DNA of 64,000 nucleotides from Mucilaginibacter ginkgonis (GTDB lineage Bacteria > Bacteroidota > Bacteroidia > Sphingobacteriales > Sphingobacteriaceae), in the NCBI RefSeq assembly GCF_009754905.2, contig NZ_CP066775.1, forward strand, positions 3,162,001 to 3,226,000, read 5' to 3'. Under the pieces are notes generated by a model. The model saw only the letters and a program-made list of their open reading frames with translations, was not told the DNA's origin and did no database searches. Below, one piece after another: positions 44,335 through 52,825 of the stretch (positions within the stretch are counted from its first letter, which is position 1; every line of letters begins with the position of its first letter). A program made the position numbers and the translations under genes.

Positions 44335-44366
44335 AAACCCCGCTTGCCTTAACAAGCGGGGTTTCT
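44335..44366 (+). terminator. Terminator after the efflux operon
   Basis: AAACCCCGCTTG and CAAGCGGGGTTT form a perfect 12-bp stem with a 6-base loop, followed by CTCT. Confidence 0.88.
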
Positions 44367-44531
44367 CTGAAAAAAATACAATTAAAAATAATTTTTCCTC
44401 CCGTGCACAATCACGTGTATAATGGAACCGAAGGTGTTTATCTAAGTCCTAAAATTAAACATTTTAGTTTTAAAAAACCAAACACCCGCCGTAACAAATA
44501 GGTAATTTCTTTAAAGCTTTAATAGGCCTAA

Positions 44532-45992
44532 CTAAATTTTACTCCAGGTTGTGCCCTCTTTACTATCCTTAAGCTGGATGCCTATTTTCTGTAAACCATC
44601 GCGTATCTTATCAGAAGTAGCGTAATCGCGGTTGGCTTTTGCCTCGCTGCGCAGGTTTACCATAAACTCCAACACCTGCGGCAACTCGTCAACAGCGGCC
44701 TGCTCGTTTTTTAAACCAAGAATATTGGTCACAAAATCTTCTATTACTGATTTTAACTCCGCCAGGTTTTCCTCATCGATAGCCATTTTGCCATCGTGTA
44801 CAGAATTGATGATTCGCGATGCTTCAAACAGTTCGGCAATTAATACCGGGCTGTTAAAATCGTCATTCAGTGCATCATAACACCTTTGTCGTAAAGGTGC
44901 TATATCTACATCCGTTGTTGCAGAGGCCTTTAAACTATCCAGTAATGTGACAGCATTCATCAGGCGCTTAAAGCCTTTCTCTGAAGCTTCCATCGCTTCA
45001 TTACCAAAGTCAAGCGTACTGCGATAATGTGCCTGCAGCATAAAAAAGCGCACCGTCATGGGGCTATAGCCTTTATTTAGGATGTGGTTATCGCCGGTAA
45101 ATAATTCGTGCGGCAAAAAGCTGTTACCTAAAGATTTTGACATCTTTTGCCCGTTAACGGTCAGCATGTTGGTATGCACCCAGTAATGCGCCGGCGTTTT
45201 ATGAAAGCATGCTTCGTTTTGCGCTATCTCATTAGTATGGTGTGTTGGCACCAGGTCTAAACCGCCGCCATGGATATCAAACTGGTTACCCAGATATTTG
45301 TGGCTCATGGCAGAGCACTCCAGGTGCCAGCCCGGGAAGCCTACTCCCCATGGCGAAGGCCATTTCATCAGGTGCTCGGGTTTTGCCTTTATCCAAAGGG
45401 CAAAATCCAGCCTGCCGTGTTTTTCGTCCTGACCGCCAAGCGCGCGGGTATTAGTCAGCAAATCATCCAGGTTACGGCCGCTAAGCACGCCATAGTTAAA
45501 CGACTGGTTATACTTTTCGACGTCGAAATAAACAGTGCCATCTACCTCGTAAGCATAACCGTTGGCCATTATCTCTTTTACCATCTCTATCTGCTCGATG
45601 ATGTGGCCGGTAGCGGTTGGTTCTATACTTGGCGGCAAGGTGTTGAAGATCCGCAGTACATCGTGAAAACCTACGGTGTACGTCTGGGCAATTTCCATCG
45701 GCTCCACCTTAGCCAGCTTGGCTTTCTTCGAGATCTTGTCTTCGCCAGTATCGCTGTCATCCTCAAGGTGGCCGGCATCGGTTATATTACGCACATAGCG
45801 TACCTTGTAACCCAAATGGGTAAGGTAACGGAATATCAGGTCGAACGATATATAAGTACGGCAATTGCCCAAATGCACATCGCTGTAAACGGTAGGACCA
45901 CAAACATACATGCCCACATGCGGCGCGTCTATTGCCTTAAATTCTTCTTTGGTACGTGTTAAGGTATTGTAGATAAATAACCTTTGTGTCAT
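44532..45992 (-). CDS. cysS: Cysteinyl-tRNA synthetase
   Basis: 486 residues, usual length. It charges tRNA-Cys in the cytoplasm. The catalytic zinc and HIGH region is VCGPTVYSDVHLGN (about 29-42), the second zinc-ligand segment is GWHLECSAMS (about 222), and the KMSKS loop is GQKMSKSLGN (about 280). A C-terminal helical domain ends in TTWSKI. The ATG at 45992 lies only 4 bases after a -7 element on the minus strand. Confidence 0.97.
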   Translation of the reverse strand: MTQRLFIYNTLTRTKEEFKAIDAPHVGMYVCGPTVYSDVHLGNCRTYISFDLIFRYLTHLGYKVRYVRNITDAGHLEDDSDTGEDKISKKAKLAKVEPMEIAQTYTVGFHDVLRIFNTLPPSIEPTATGHIIEQIEMVKEIMANGYAYEVDGTVYFDVEKYNQSFNYGVLSGRNLDDLLTNTRALGGQDEKHGRLDFALWIKAKPEHLMKWPSPWGVGFPGWHLECSAMSHKYLGNQFDIHGGGLDLVPTHHTNEIAQNEACFHKTPAHYWVHTNMLTVNGQKMSKSLGNSFLPHELFTGDNHILNKGYSPMTVRFFMLQAHYRSTLDFGNEAMEASEKGFKRLMNAVTLLDSLKASATTDVDIAPLRQRCYDALNDDFNSPVLIAELFEASRIINSVHDGKMAIDEENLAELKSVIEDFVTNILGLKNEQAAVDELPQVLEFMVNLRSEAKANRDYATSDKIRDGLQKIGIQLKDSKEGTTWSKI

Positions 45993-45996
45993 GCGG

Positions 45997-46026
45997 CAAA
46001 CTTACGATTTTTAGGCCTCATCCCAA
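45997..46026 (-). promoter_or_regulatory. Promoter giving an apparently leaderless cysS message
   Basis: On the minus strand: TTG (46026-46024), 19 bases, TAAGTTTG (46004-45997, full match to TAnnTTTG), 4 bases, ATG at 45992. Transcription would start at or next to the start codon. Confidence 0.75.
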
Positions 46027-46055
46027 CTCTTCTCCTTTTGAGAAGCGCCTGAACA

Positions 46056-47168
46056 TCACTTCAACAAAACGTCGCTGTAGACAGGGTAATGGTCAGACAG
46101 TTTTCTCTTTATAACCGTATAATCTAAAACGTTAAAACCCGGACCAGCCATAATATAGTCGATTTGGTAGTTGGGGAAATCGCCATTATAAGTACGGCCC
46201 AGTCCGCTGCCTTTAACCCTGAAGGCATTTTGCATATCCTGCTCCATCTGGTGCACAGCGTATGAGGATGGTGTGTCGTTAAAGTCTCCGGATATTACGT
46301 ATGGATACGGGCACATTGCTAATTGATCTTTAACCAGCTTCGTTTGTATACTGCGTGCCTTAAAAGCTTGTTTAAGTTTAGAACCGATGCGCCTGGCCGA
46401 ACGCATGTCTGTTTTTCCTTTTTGCGATACACTGTCGAGCGTTTGGTAATCTTCAGGGTCGAAACCGATGGATTTAAAATGCACGCTGTAGAACCGCACT
46501 ATCTTATCCTTCTTTTTAATGTCGACATAGATACACTGGTTGGGGTTCCAGTCTTCAGATATTTTGATCACACCTTTACCAATAATAGGATATTTAGAAA
46601 AAATGGCCACACCATGGGCATCGTACAAGTTCCGCTTCGGGAAGGCCTCAAAGTATACATGTGCGTTCAGGATATCCTTAATGCTGTCCTGCAATGCATA
46701 TTCGCCTTTAAAGCGTGTGTAAAATTCCTGAAAACACAGGATGTCGGGCTGCCTTTCGCGAATGATGTCTAGAATCTCATGCTTGGTCGACTTGTCATTA
46801 TCGCTACCGTATTTTTTAAAAGAGTGAACATTGTAGGTCATTACCCTTATGGCCTCGCGCGACTCTTTTTGAACATAATCTCTTGCCGCATGGAAGCCAA
46901 AACTGCCCTGAAGGATATTGTAGCCCGCCAAAATGCACACTAAAGAAAGGCCCGCATACCACCATTTAAAAAACAGCCAGTAAACAATAAATAACAGGTT
47001 GACTAATAATACGGGCGGATATGCCAGCCCAAAAAAGGCGATGACCCAGTGTTGCTGCGGATCTAAGACAGGTGCCAGGTAACTGACAAGCAGACAAGCG
47101 GCAAAAAAAATATTAATGGCAAGTATAAGTTTTGTGAAAAAGCCGGTCGATCTTTTCTTCTTTTTCAT
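46056..47168 (-). CDS. Endonuclease/exonuclease/phosphatase (EEP) family protein, membrane-anchored
   Basis: 370 residues. Two or three membrane helices (about 10-95) are followed by a periplasm-facing EEP domain: MTYNVHSFKKYGSDN, the Mg-binding Glu in CFQEFY, SGDFNDTPSS, and the final SDHYPVYSDVLLK with the catalytic His. The family includes DNase-I-like nucleases and lipid or inositol phosphatases, and the anchored type is usually annotated without a known substrate. It starts at the base after the rhomboid gene's TAG, so both are probably translated from one message. Confidence 0.88.
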   Translation of the reverse strand: MKKKKRSTGFFTKLILAINIFFAACLLVSYLAPVLDPQQHWVIAFFGLAYPPVLLVNLLFIVYWLFFKWWYAGLSLVCILAGYNILQGSFGFHAARDYVQKESREAIRVMTYNVHSFKKYGSDNDKSTKHEILDIIRERQPDILCFQEFYTRFKGEYALQDSIKDILNAHVYFEAFPKRNLYDAHGVAIFSKYPIIGKGVIKISEDWNPNQCIYVDIKKKDKIVRFYSVHFKSIGFDPEDYQTLDSVSQKGKTDMRSARRIGSKLKQAFKARSIQTKLVKDQLAMCPYPYVISGDFNDTPSSYAVHQMEQDMQNAFRVKGSGLGRTYNGDFPNYQIDYIMAGPGFNVLDYTVIKRKLSDHYPVYSDVLLK

Positions 47169-48062
47169 CTAATCGTTTTTGCTCGCCCTGAAAAGCGTTT
47201 CCTTTTCTGTTTTAGTTAAGCTCTCGTATCCCGATTGCGAAATCTTATCAAGTATGCGGTCTATTTCATCCTGATCCGGAGCTATATGAACAGTTTTTCG
47301 GCTACGTTGATAGCCGGAGTTATTACTAACCACCTTGATTTTGGGTTTTGGCGCAAATGCGCCTGATAGTATCGCACCTAAATTATTGCCGCGCTGCAAC
47401 TGCTTCATATAAATAAAGCCAAACAACGCGCCACCCAAATGTGCTAGTTCGCCGCCGGCGTTTGGCCCGGCGATGCCCAAGAAATCTATGACCACATAAA
47501 ATATGGCTATCCACTTCAATTTTACAGGACCGATGAACATTAAGTATAGTTCGTAGTCTGGCAACAATGTAGCTGTAGAGATAACAATGGCCATAACCGC
47601 AGCACTGGCGCCAACAATCGGCATCGCCAATGCTTCCGGCGAGTGGGCAAAGGCGGGGATAAGGTTAAAGCCCGCCAGATAAAACAAAGCCCCTGATAAA
47701 CCGCCGGCCAGATAAAGAAATATGGTTTTCTTTTGGCCCAGGTATTCTTCGAACAATTGCCCCAACCAGTACAGCCATAGCATGTAAAACAGAATGTGAA
47801 ATATCCCATCGTGCATAAACATGTAGGTTACGGGTGTCCAAAACCGGGCTAATAGTTTTGGTAGCGATGCCGGCATTGCCAGGTATTCGAACGCGTAACT
47901 TTTTATAATACCTTGTGCACCTAATCCGGTAACGAACAACTGCTCGAGAACCGATGGTATATTAATGAGCAGGAAAACAAAAACGTTAATGCCGATAAGC
48001 AGCCCAAGCTTGCTGCCCGAGTTGAAAAGCTTGTATTTGATATCGGTCCAGAAGTTGTTCAT
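47169..48062 (-). CDS. Rhomboid family intramembrane protease with C-terminal extension (unusual active site)
   Basis: 297 residues: six membrane helices, then a cytoplasmic tail ending in a DUF6576-like segment (DEIDRILDKISQSGYESLTKTEKETLF). The catalytic Ser is in VGASAAVM (GASA instead of the normal GxSG) and the His in ELAHLGGALFG. The oxyanion-hole Asn of HxxxN is replaced (HILFYM). The Ser-His dyad is therefore present, but the surroundings differ from the second rhomboid. It may have altered specificity or weaker activity. It is followed with no gap by the EEP-family gene. Confidence 0.88.
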   Translation of the reverse strand: MNNFWTDIKYKLFNSGSKLGLLIGINVFVFLLINIPSVLEQLFVTGLGAQGIIKSYAFEYLAMPASLPKLLARFWTPVTYMFMHDGIFHILFYMLWLYWLGQLFEEYLGQKKTIFLYLAGGLSGALFYLAGFNLIPAFAHSPEALAMPIVGASAAVMAIVISTATLLPDYELYLMFIGPVKLKWIAIFYVVIDFLGIAGPNAGGELAHLGGALFGFIYMKQLQRGNNLGAILSGAFAPKPKIKVVSNNSGYQRSRKTVHIAPDQDEIDRILDKISQSGYESLTKTEKETLFRASKND

Positions 48063-48279
48063 AGTATTTGGCAGGTAGGTAAACTTACGTCTTTTTTAAT
48101 TTGAACGATTGGATGCTAAATAATGTTACAATTTGGTGGAAGAAAAGCCTATATTATCGAGTGAACCTATGATATTATACAAAAATGCATTTGCGCATAA
48201 AATTCTTCACTTCTTCAGAAGGACAAATTAGGAATCATTTCTTGCCTCCCAAAAGGAGAGCACGTTCTCTAAGGGTTAT

Positions 48280-48315
48280 GCCCCCTCTCCCTCGGAGAGG
48301 GGTTGGGGAGGGGGC
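48280..48315. repeat. GC-rich hairpin repeat between the two rhomboid genes
   Basis: GCCCCCTC ... GAGGGGGC enclose an inner CCTCTCC-CTC-GGAGAGG hairpin. The CCCTCTCC...GGAGAGGGG pattern is a common dispersed repeat in bacterial genomes. It lies in the 266-base gap between the two rhomboid genes; the rest of that gap holds nothing I recognise. Confidence 0.55.
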
Positions 48316-48328
48316 AAAATTTAGCGTC

Positions 48329-49084
48329 TTAAAAGAAATTCTCCGGCCGTTGCACGCGCCAAATCTTTATTAAAATAAAGCCGAGTATCGCACCACCCAA
48401 GTGGGCAAAGTGTGCTACCGAATCGCCTGAGAATTGACCGACACCCAAAACCAATTCTATTATCACATAAACCGGAATAATGTATTTAGCCTTTACCGGC
48501 ACGGGAATAAACAGGATCATCAACTCGGCGTTTGGGAACAGCATACCAAAAGCAATGAGCAAACCGAATATGGCGCCCGATGCACCAACCATCGGCGCGA
48601 AGTAGATCTCAGAAAGTTTCTTTAGTCCACCCTCGCTCAGCTGTACGTTTAGCATGCTTTGCAAATCGCCAAATGTTGTAGGTATGCCGTGACCATGCAT
48701 TGGCGCGAAACTGCCTGTCAGGGCATGAACTTCGTAAGCCTGAACGGCCATCTGCAAGGCAATGGCGCCCAAGCCACAAATGAAATAGAAACTGAAAAAG
48801 CGTTTAGACCCCAGCGTATACTCAATAGCCATACCAAAAGAGTACAGCGCAAACATGTTAAAGAATATATGTGCGAATCCACCATGAAGAAACAGGTGCG
48901 TAATGATTTGCCACGGCCGGAACAGCGGCGAGTTGAAATAATAAACACCAAACAGCTGGATGTACTTTTCTCCGTTATCAGCGTTGAAGATCAATGATGG
49001 CAGAAAGCAGATCACGTTAATGATCAGCAGATTTCTTACCACCGGGGGTATATTGGCTAAAGGGTTTTGCCTGTATGCGCTCAT
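48329..49084 (-). CDS. Rhomboid family intramembrane serine protease
   Basis: 251 residues with six membrane helices. The complete catalytic set is present: HIFFNM (His and oxyanion Asn, about residue 75), MVGASGAIFG (Ser of GxSG, about 168), and HFAHLGGAILG (catalytic His). It should cleave membrane-protein helices in the inner membrane. It sits 266 bases upstream of a second rhomboid gene on the same strand; that copy has a changed active site and a longer tail, so the pair has diverged. Confidence 0.92.
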   Translation of the reverse strand: MSAYRQNPLANIPPVVRNLLIINVICFLPSLIFNADNGEKYIQLFGVYYFNSPLFRPWQIITHLFLHGGFAHIFFNMFALYSFGMAIEYTLGSKRFFSFYFICGLGAIALQMAVQAYEVHALTGSFAPMHGHGIPTTFGDLQSMLNVQLSEGGLKKLSEIYFAPMVGASGAIFGLLIAFGMLFPNAELMILFIPVPVKAKYIIPVYVIIELVLGVGQFSGDSVAHFAHLGGAILGFILIKIWRVQRPENFF

Positions 49085-49120
49085 AGTTTATTGCCTTGTG
49101 GGCATGTTATACATTTATGT

Positions 49121-49194
49121 CATTGCGAGGGACGAAGCAATCTCAGCTAAATACGTCCTATAGGAATGCCGCGCCGCTGCGCTCCTTGCAATAA
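49121..49194. repeat. Dispersed palindromic element, copy 2
   Basis: It begins CATTGCGAGG, contains GAAGCAATC and ends CCTTGCAATA, matching the ends of the element at 36908-37028 but shorter and less perfect. It lies between mutL and the rhomboid gene. Confidence 0.6.
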
Positions 49195-49215
49195 CAGGTT
49201 TTTAATTTTCTTTAG

Positions 49216-51072
49216 TTACTTCTCAAACCTTTCCGCCAGCTCTGCCATGGTAAATGTACTGATAACCGGTTTGCCGTTCAGCGCCTGGTTGGGCGACTGG
49301 CACGCAAAAAGCTGATCTATCAACAGGTTCATTTCGTCCATACTTAAACGTGTGCCCGCCTTGGTAGCACCGTTACGTGCTAATGTGCGGGCTAGCGTAT
49401 CTCGCTTGTTTAACTTTAAGATGGCCATGTTGTTTTTAAACCCTTCAAGAAGGCTTTCTAACAATTGGTGCTCGTCGTTATGGTTTATATCTGCAGGTAT
49501 ACCCTCCACGATAACGGTGTTCGGTCCAAACTCTCGTATGTCGAATCCCAGGTTGCGTATATCCGGCAGCAATTCTTTTAACAAGCCATAATCGCTGCTA
49601 TTGAGGCTTACCGTTGCAGGAAACAAGCTTTGCTGACTTAACCCGCTATGATTATCCAATTGCAGCAAAAAGCGCTCGTACAAAATACGCTCATGGGCCA
49701 GTTGCTGGTTTATCAGCATAAAACCTGACTTTATCTGCGACAGAATGTAACGGTTGTGTATCTGGAACAGCTGCCGTTCACTGGTTTTAATCAGTGCCTC
49801 ATCGTCTATCTTCACAGCTTCCGGATGATGTTCAATAACCTGCTGCTCTTCGCTATCTCTTTTGCTTATTTCATATAAGGTATCCCAGTTTTGCGGGATG
49901 CCGCTTTTATCTGCATAGCCACTATAAGATTTTTCTACTCTTGGTACCGTAGATGATGGCGATGAGAACGGATTAAAATCCGGGTTGAAACTTATCGTTG
50001 GTGGAACGATTTGCTCCAGTGGTTTTTCTGTAATTAAATGCCCGATGCTATTCTCCTGGTCAAAATCCAGCGATGGGGTAATGTTGTATAAGCCCAGTGA
50101 ACGTTTAACCGCCGAACGGATAATGGCGTAGATAGACCGCTCATCCTGGTACTTGATCTCTGTCTTTGTAGGATGAACGTTTATATCAATCTTAGCCGGA
50201 TCTATTTCGATAAACAGCACATACATGGGGAAGCTGTCATCAGGCAATAATTGCTCGTAGGCAGTAAGCACGGCGTGGTTTAAATAATTATCCTTTATGA
50301 AACGATTGTTTACAAAAAAGAATTGTTCGCCACGCGTTTTGCGCGCAAATTCTGGTTTGCCAATAAACCCGCGAAGCTTGATGATTGTAGTATCTTCTTC
50401 AACAGGCACTAAACGCTGGTTGTAATTATTGCCCAACAGATGTATAATGCGTTGCTTAAGTGTGGTGCCCGGCAGATGAAAAACTTCCTGACCGTCGTGG
50501 TGCAGTGTAAAAAATATCTTTGGGTTGGCCAAAGCCACACGCTGAAACTCGTCTATGATATGACGCATTTCAACCGGGTTGCTTTTTAAAAAGTTGCGCC
50601 TTGCAGGAGTGTTGTAAAATAGATTTTTGACCGCGATTGAGGTGCCGGCAGGGTTTGCGCAAGGCTGCTGGCTTAACACTTCAGAGCCTTCGATGATAAT
50701 GCAGGTCCCCAGTTCATCATCGTGGCGGCGGCTGCGCAATTCTACTTGTGCAATGGCAGCGATAGAGGCCATTGCCTCGCCACGGAAACCCATGGTGCGA
50801 ATGGAAAACAGGTCTTCGGCTTTTTTGATTTTTGACGTCGCATGTCTCTCGAAGCACATGCGTGCATCGGTAAGGCTCATGCCGCAGCCGTCATCTATCA
50901 CTTGTATCAAAGCTTTGCCGGCATCTTTCAATATCAGTTGAATTTTGCCTGCGCCGGCGTCTATCGCGTTTTCTACCAGCTCTTTTACCGCAGATGCAGG
51001 CCGCTGCACCACCTCTCCGGCAGCGATCTGGTTCGCGACCGAATCGGGCAAAAGCTGTATAATATCAACCAT
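49216..51072 (-). CDS. mutL: DNA mismatch repair protein MutL
   Basis: 618 residues. The N-terminal GHKL ATPase has ELVENAIDAGA (Mg-binding Asn), DDGCGM and GFRGEAMASI (about 95), then the transducer domain with KRSL. After a variable linker (about 335-430) comes the C-terminal dimerisation/endonuclease domain. In the DQHA(x)2E(x)4E metal site, this protein has NQQLAHERILYE starting at Asn455: the two Glu are kept, but the leading Asp is Asn and the His is Gln. This may weaken or remove the nicking activity seen in MutL of bacteria without MutH. The rest looks complete. Confidence 0.95.
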   Translation of the reverse strand: MVDIIQLLPDSVANQIAAGEVVQRPASAVKELVENAIDAGAGKIQLILKDAGKALIQVIDDGCGMSLTDARMCFERHATSKIKKAEDLFSIRTMGFRGEAMASIAAIAQVELRSRRHDDELGTCIIIEGSEVLSQQPCANPAGTSIAVKNLFYNTPARRNFLKSNPVEMRHIIDEFQRVALANPKIFFTLHHDGQEVFHLPGTTLKQRIIHLLGNNYNQRLVPVEEDTTIIKLRGFIGKPEFARKTRGEQFFFVNNRFIKDNYLNHAVLTAYEQLLPDDSFPMYVLFIEIDPAKIDINVHPTKTEIKYQDERSIYAIIRSAVKRSLGLYNITPSLDFDQENSIGHLITEKPLEQIVPPTISFNPDFNPFSSPSSTVPRVEKSYSGYADKSGIPQNWDTLYEISKRDSEEQQVIEHHPEAVKIDDEALIKTSERQLFQIHNRYILSQIKSGFMLINQQLAHERILYERFLLQLDNHSGLSQQSLFPATVSLNSSDYGLLKELLPDIRNLGFDIREFGPNTVIVEGIPADINHNDEHQLLESLLEGFKNNMAILKLNKRDTLARTLARNGATKAGTRLSMDEMNLLIDQLFACQSPNQALNGKPVISTFTMAELAERFEK

Positions 51073-51178
51073 TTAAAAAATTTCCCCTCAATTTCTTTTC
51101 AGGATGCTAAATTAAAACTTTGAAGCCATAACTTTAGCTTCTGATAGTTGTATATAGTTACACTTCAGTCCATCGCCT

Positions 51179-52825
51179 ATGTTTATCCGCCTAAAAAATC
51201 TGCTGTCGTTTTTTGTGATAGCGGCTACCGTATCCTGTCAAAAAAAGGAATTTAATGCAGATTTACTGATCAAGAACGCAAAGATCTATACGGTAGACAG
51301 TGCATTTACCATAGCAGACGCGATAGTGGTCAGCAATGGAAAAATAGCGGCGGTAGGCTCCGCAGATTCTCTTGAAAAAAACTACATGGCCAAACAGGTG
51401 ATAGATGCCGGCGGCAAAGCTATCTACCCAGGCTTTATCGATGCGCATACCCACTTTTACCAATATGGCATGGGTTTGCAGGAGGCGCACCTGGAAGGTA
51501 CGCAAAGCTGGAATGAGATCATTGATTCGGTCTCGGCATTTGGTAAGCGCAACCCTGAGGGCTGGATCATCGGCCGTGGTTGGGACCAAAACGATTGGAA
51601 AGTAAAACAGTATCCTACCAAAGCAAAACTGGACTCCCTTTTCCCTGTACGACCGGTTATGCTGCAGCGGATTGACGGCCATGCAGCAATAGTTAACCAG
51701 GCTGCGCTGAACATTGCCAACATTAAACCCGACCAAAAAATTGCAGGCGGGCAGATTGAAACCGTCAACGGAAAACTTACCGGCATTCTGGTGGACAACG
51801 CTGTAGGCCTGGTGCGCCATAAAATGCCGCAGCCGACCGAGCAAATGGTGCAGGAAGCTTTTGCCGACGCACAGCGCAATTGTTTTGCTGTAGGACTAAC
51901 TACAGTTGATGATTGCGGATTGCCTTACACACTCATCAACCCTATCGCCGAACTGCAGCACAAAGGCCTTTTAAAGATGCGTATTTATGTAATGCTGAGC
52001 GACGCGCCTGAGAATTACGAGTACCTGTTTAAACGCGGCGCTTATAAAACCCCACGACTGAATGTCCGCGCTTTTAAAGTGTATGCTGATGGCGCGTTAG
52101 GTTCGCGTGGTGCATGCTTGCTTAAACCTTATGCCGATCGTAAAGGCTGGAACGGTTTCCTGCTAAGCAGTCAGCAGCATTTCGCAGATGTAGCAGCAAA
52201 GATCGCGGAAAAAGGATTTCAAATGTGCACGCACGCCATAGGCGATTCGGCCAACCGCGTCATATTGAATACTTACGCTAAAGTGCTTAAAGGTAAAAAT
52301 GACAGGCGCTGGCGGATAGAACATGCACAGATCGTTAACCCGCAGGATGTTAAACTCTTTGGCGAATATAATGTGATACCTTCTATACAGCCTACACATG
52401 CTACTTCTGATATGTACTGGGCGGGCCAGCGTTTAGGCGCCGAAAGGTTAAAAACAGCCTATGCCTACAAGAACCTGATGAAACAAAACGGTTGGCTGCC
52501 ATTAGGTACAGACTTTCCTGTGGAAAATATCAATCCGCTTTATACATTCTATGCTGCCACCGAGCGTAAAGATCTGAAAGGGTTTCCGGTGGCGGGTTTT
52601 CAAAAAGAGAATGCTTTAGACCGTACCGAAGCCTTACGTGGTATAACGATATGGGCGGCGAAAGCTAACTTTGAAGAAAAAGAAAAGGGCAGTATTGAGA
52701 AGGGCAAGTTTGCAGATTTTGTAATGCTCGATCAGGATATAATGAAAATTAAGGGGAGCGAAATCCCTAAAGTTAAAGTGTTAAAAACATACATCAATGG
52801 TGAAAAAGTTTATGAGAAGAAATAG
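51179..52825 (+). CDS. Amidohydrolase-3 family lipoprotein (YtcJ-like)
   Basis: 548 residues. The N-terminus (MFIRLKNLLSFFVIAATVSC) looks like a lipoprotein signal with Cys20. The amidohydrolase fold has the metal-binding FIDAHTHFY near residue 90, KVYADGALGSRGA, CTHAIGDSANR (third His) and GTDFPVENINP with the catalytic Asp near 440. These enzymes hydrolyse exocyclic amides or ureas of unknown type (YtcJ group). It is probably anchored in the periplasm. Its end overlaps the start of the GH3C/beta-lactamase-fold gene by 14 bases or more, so the two are co-translated. Confidence 0.88.
   Translation: MFIRLKNLLSFFVIAATVSCQKKEFNADLLIKNAKIYTVDSAFTIADAIVVSNGKIAAVGSADSLEKNYMAKQVIDAGGKAIYPGFIDAHTHFYQYGMGLQEAHLEGTQSWNEIIDSVSAFGKRNPEGWIIGRGWDQNDWKVKQYPTKAKLDSLFPVRPVMLQRIDGHAAIVNQAALNIANIKPDQKIAGGQIETVNGKLTGILVDNAVGLVRHKMPQPTEQMVQEAFADAQRNCFAVGLTTVDDCGLPYTLINPIAELQHKGLLKMRIYVMLSDAPENYEYLFKRGAYKTPRLNVRAFKVYADGALGSRGACLLKPYADRKGWNGFLLSSQQHFADVAAKIAEKGFQMCTHAIGDSANRVILNTYAKVLKGKNDRRWRIEHAQIVNPQDVKLFGEYNVIPSIQPTHATSDMYWAGQRLGAERLKTAYAYKNLMKQNGWLPLGTDFPVENINPLYTFYAATERKDLKGFPVAGFQKENALDRTEALRGITIWAAKANFEEKEKGSIEKGKFADFVMLDQDIMKIKGSEIPKVKVLKTYINGEKVYEKK

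Noticed and set aside
44449..44467. CTAAAAT-N5-ATTTTAG hairpin as a cysS terminator
   Set aside because: It is AT-only and weak, with no fitting U-run on the minus strand; the gap 44367-44531 holds nothing firm.
45270..45962. Long open frame of 230 codons on the plus strand
   Set aside because: It is fully antisense to cysS, whose motifs are all present; a shadow frame.
48185..48373. 62-codon frame on the plus strand between the rhomboid genes
   Set aside because: It runs through a GC-rich hairpin repeat and into the end of the opposite gene, with arginine/proline-rich, unlikely protein sequence.
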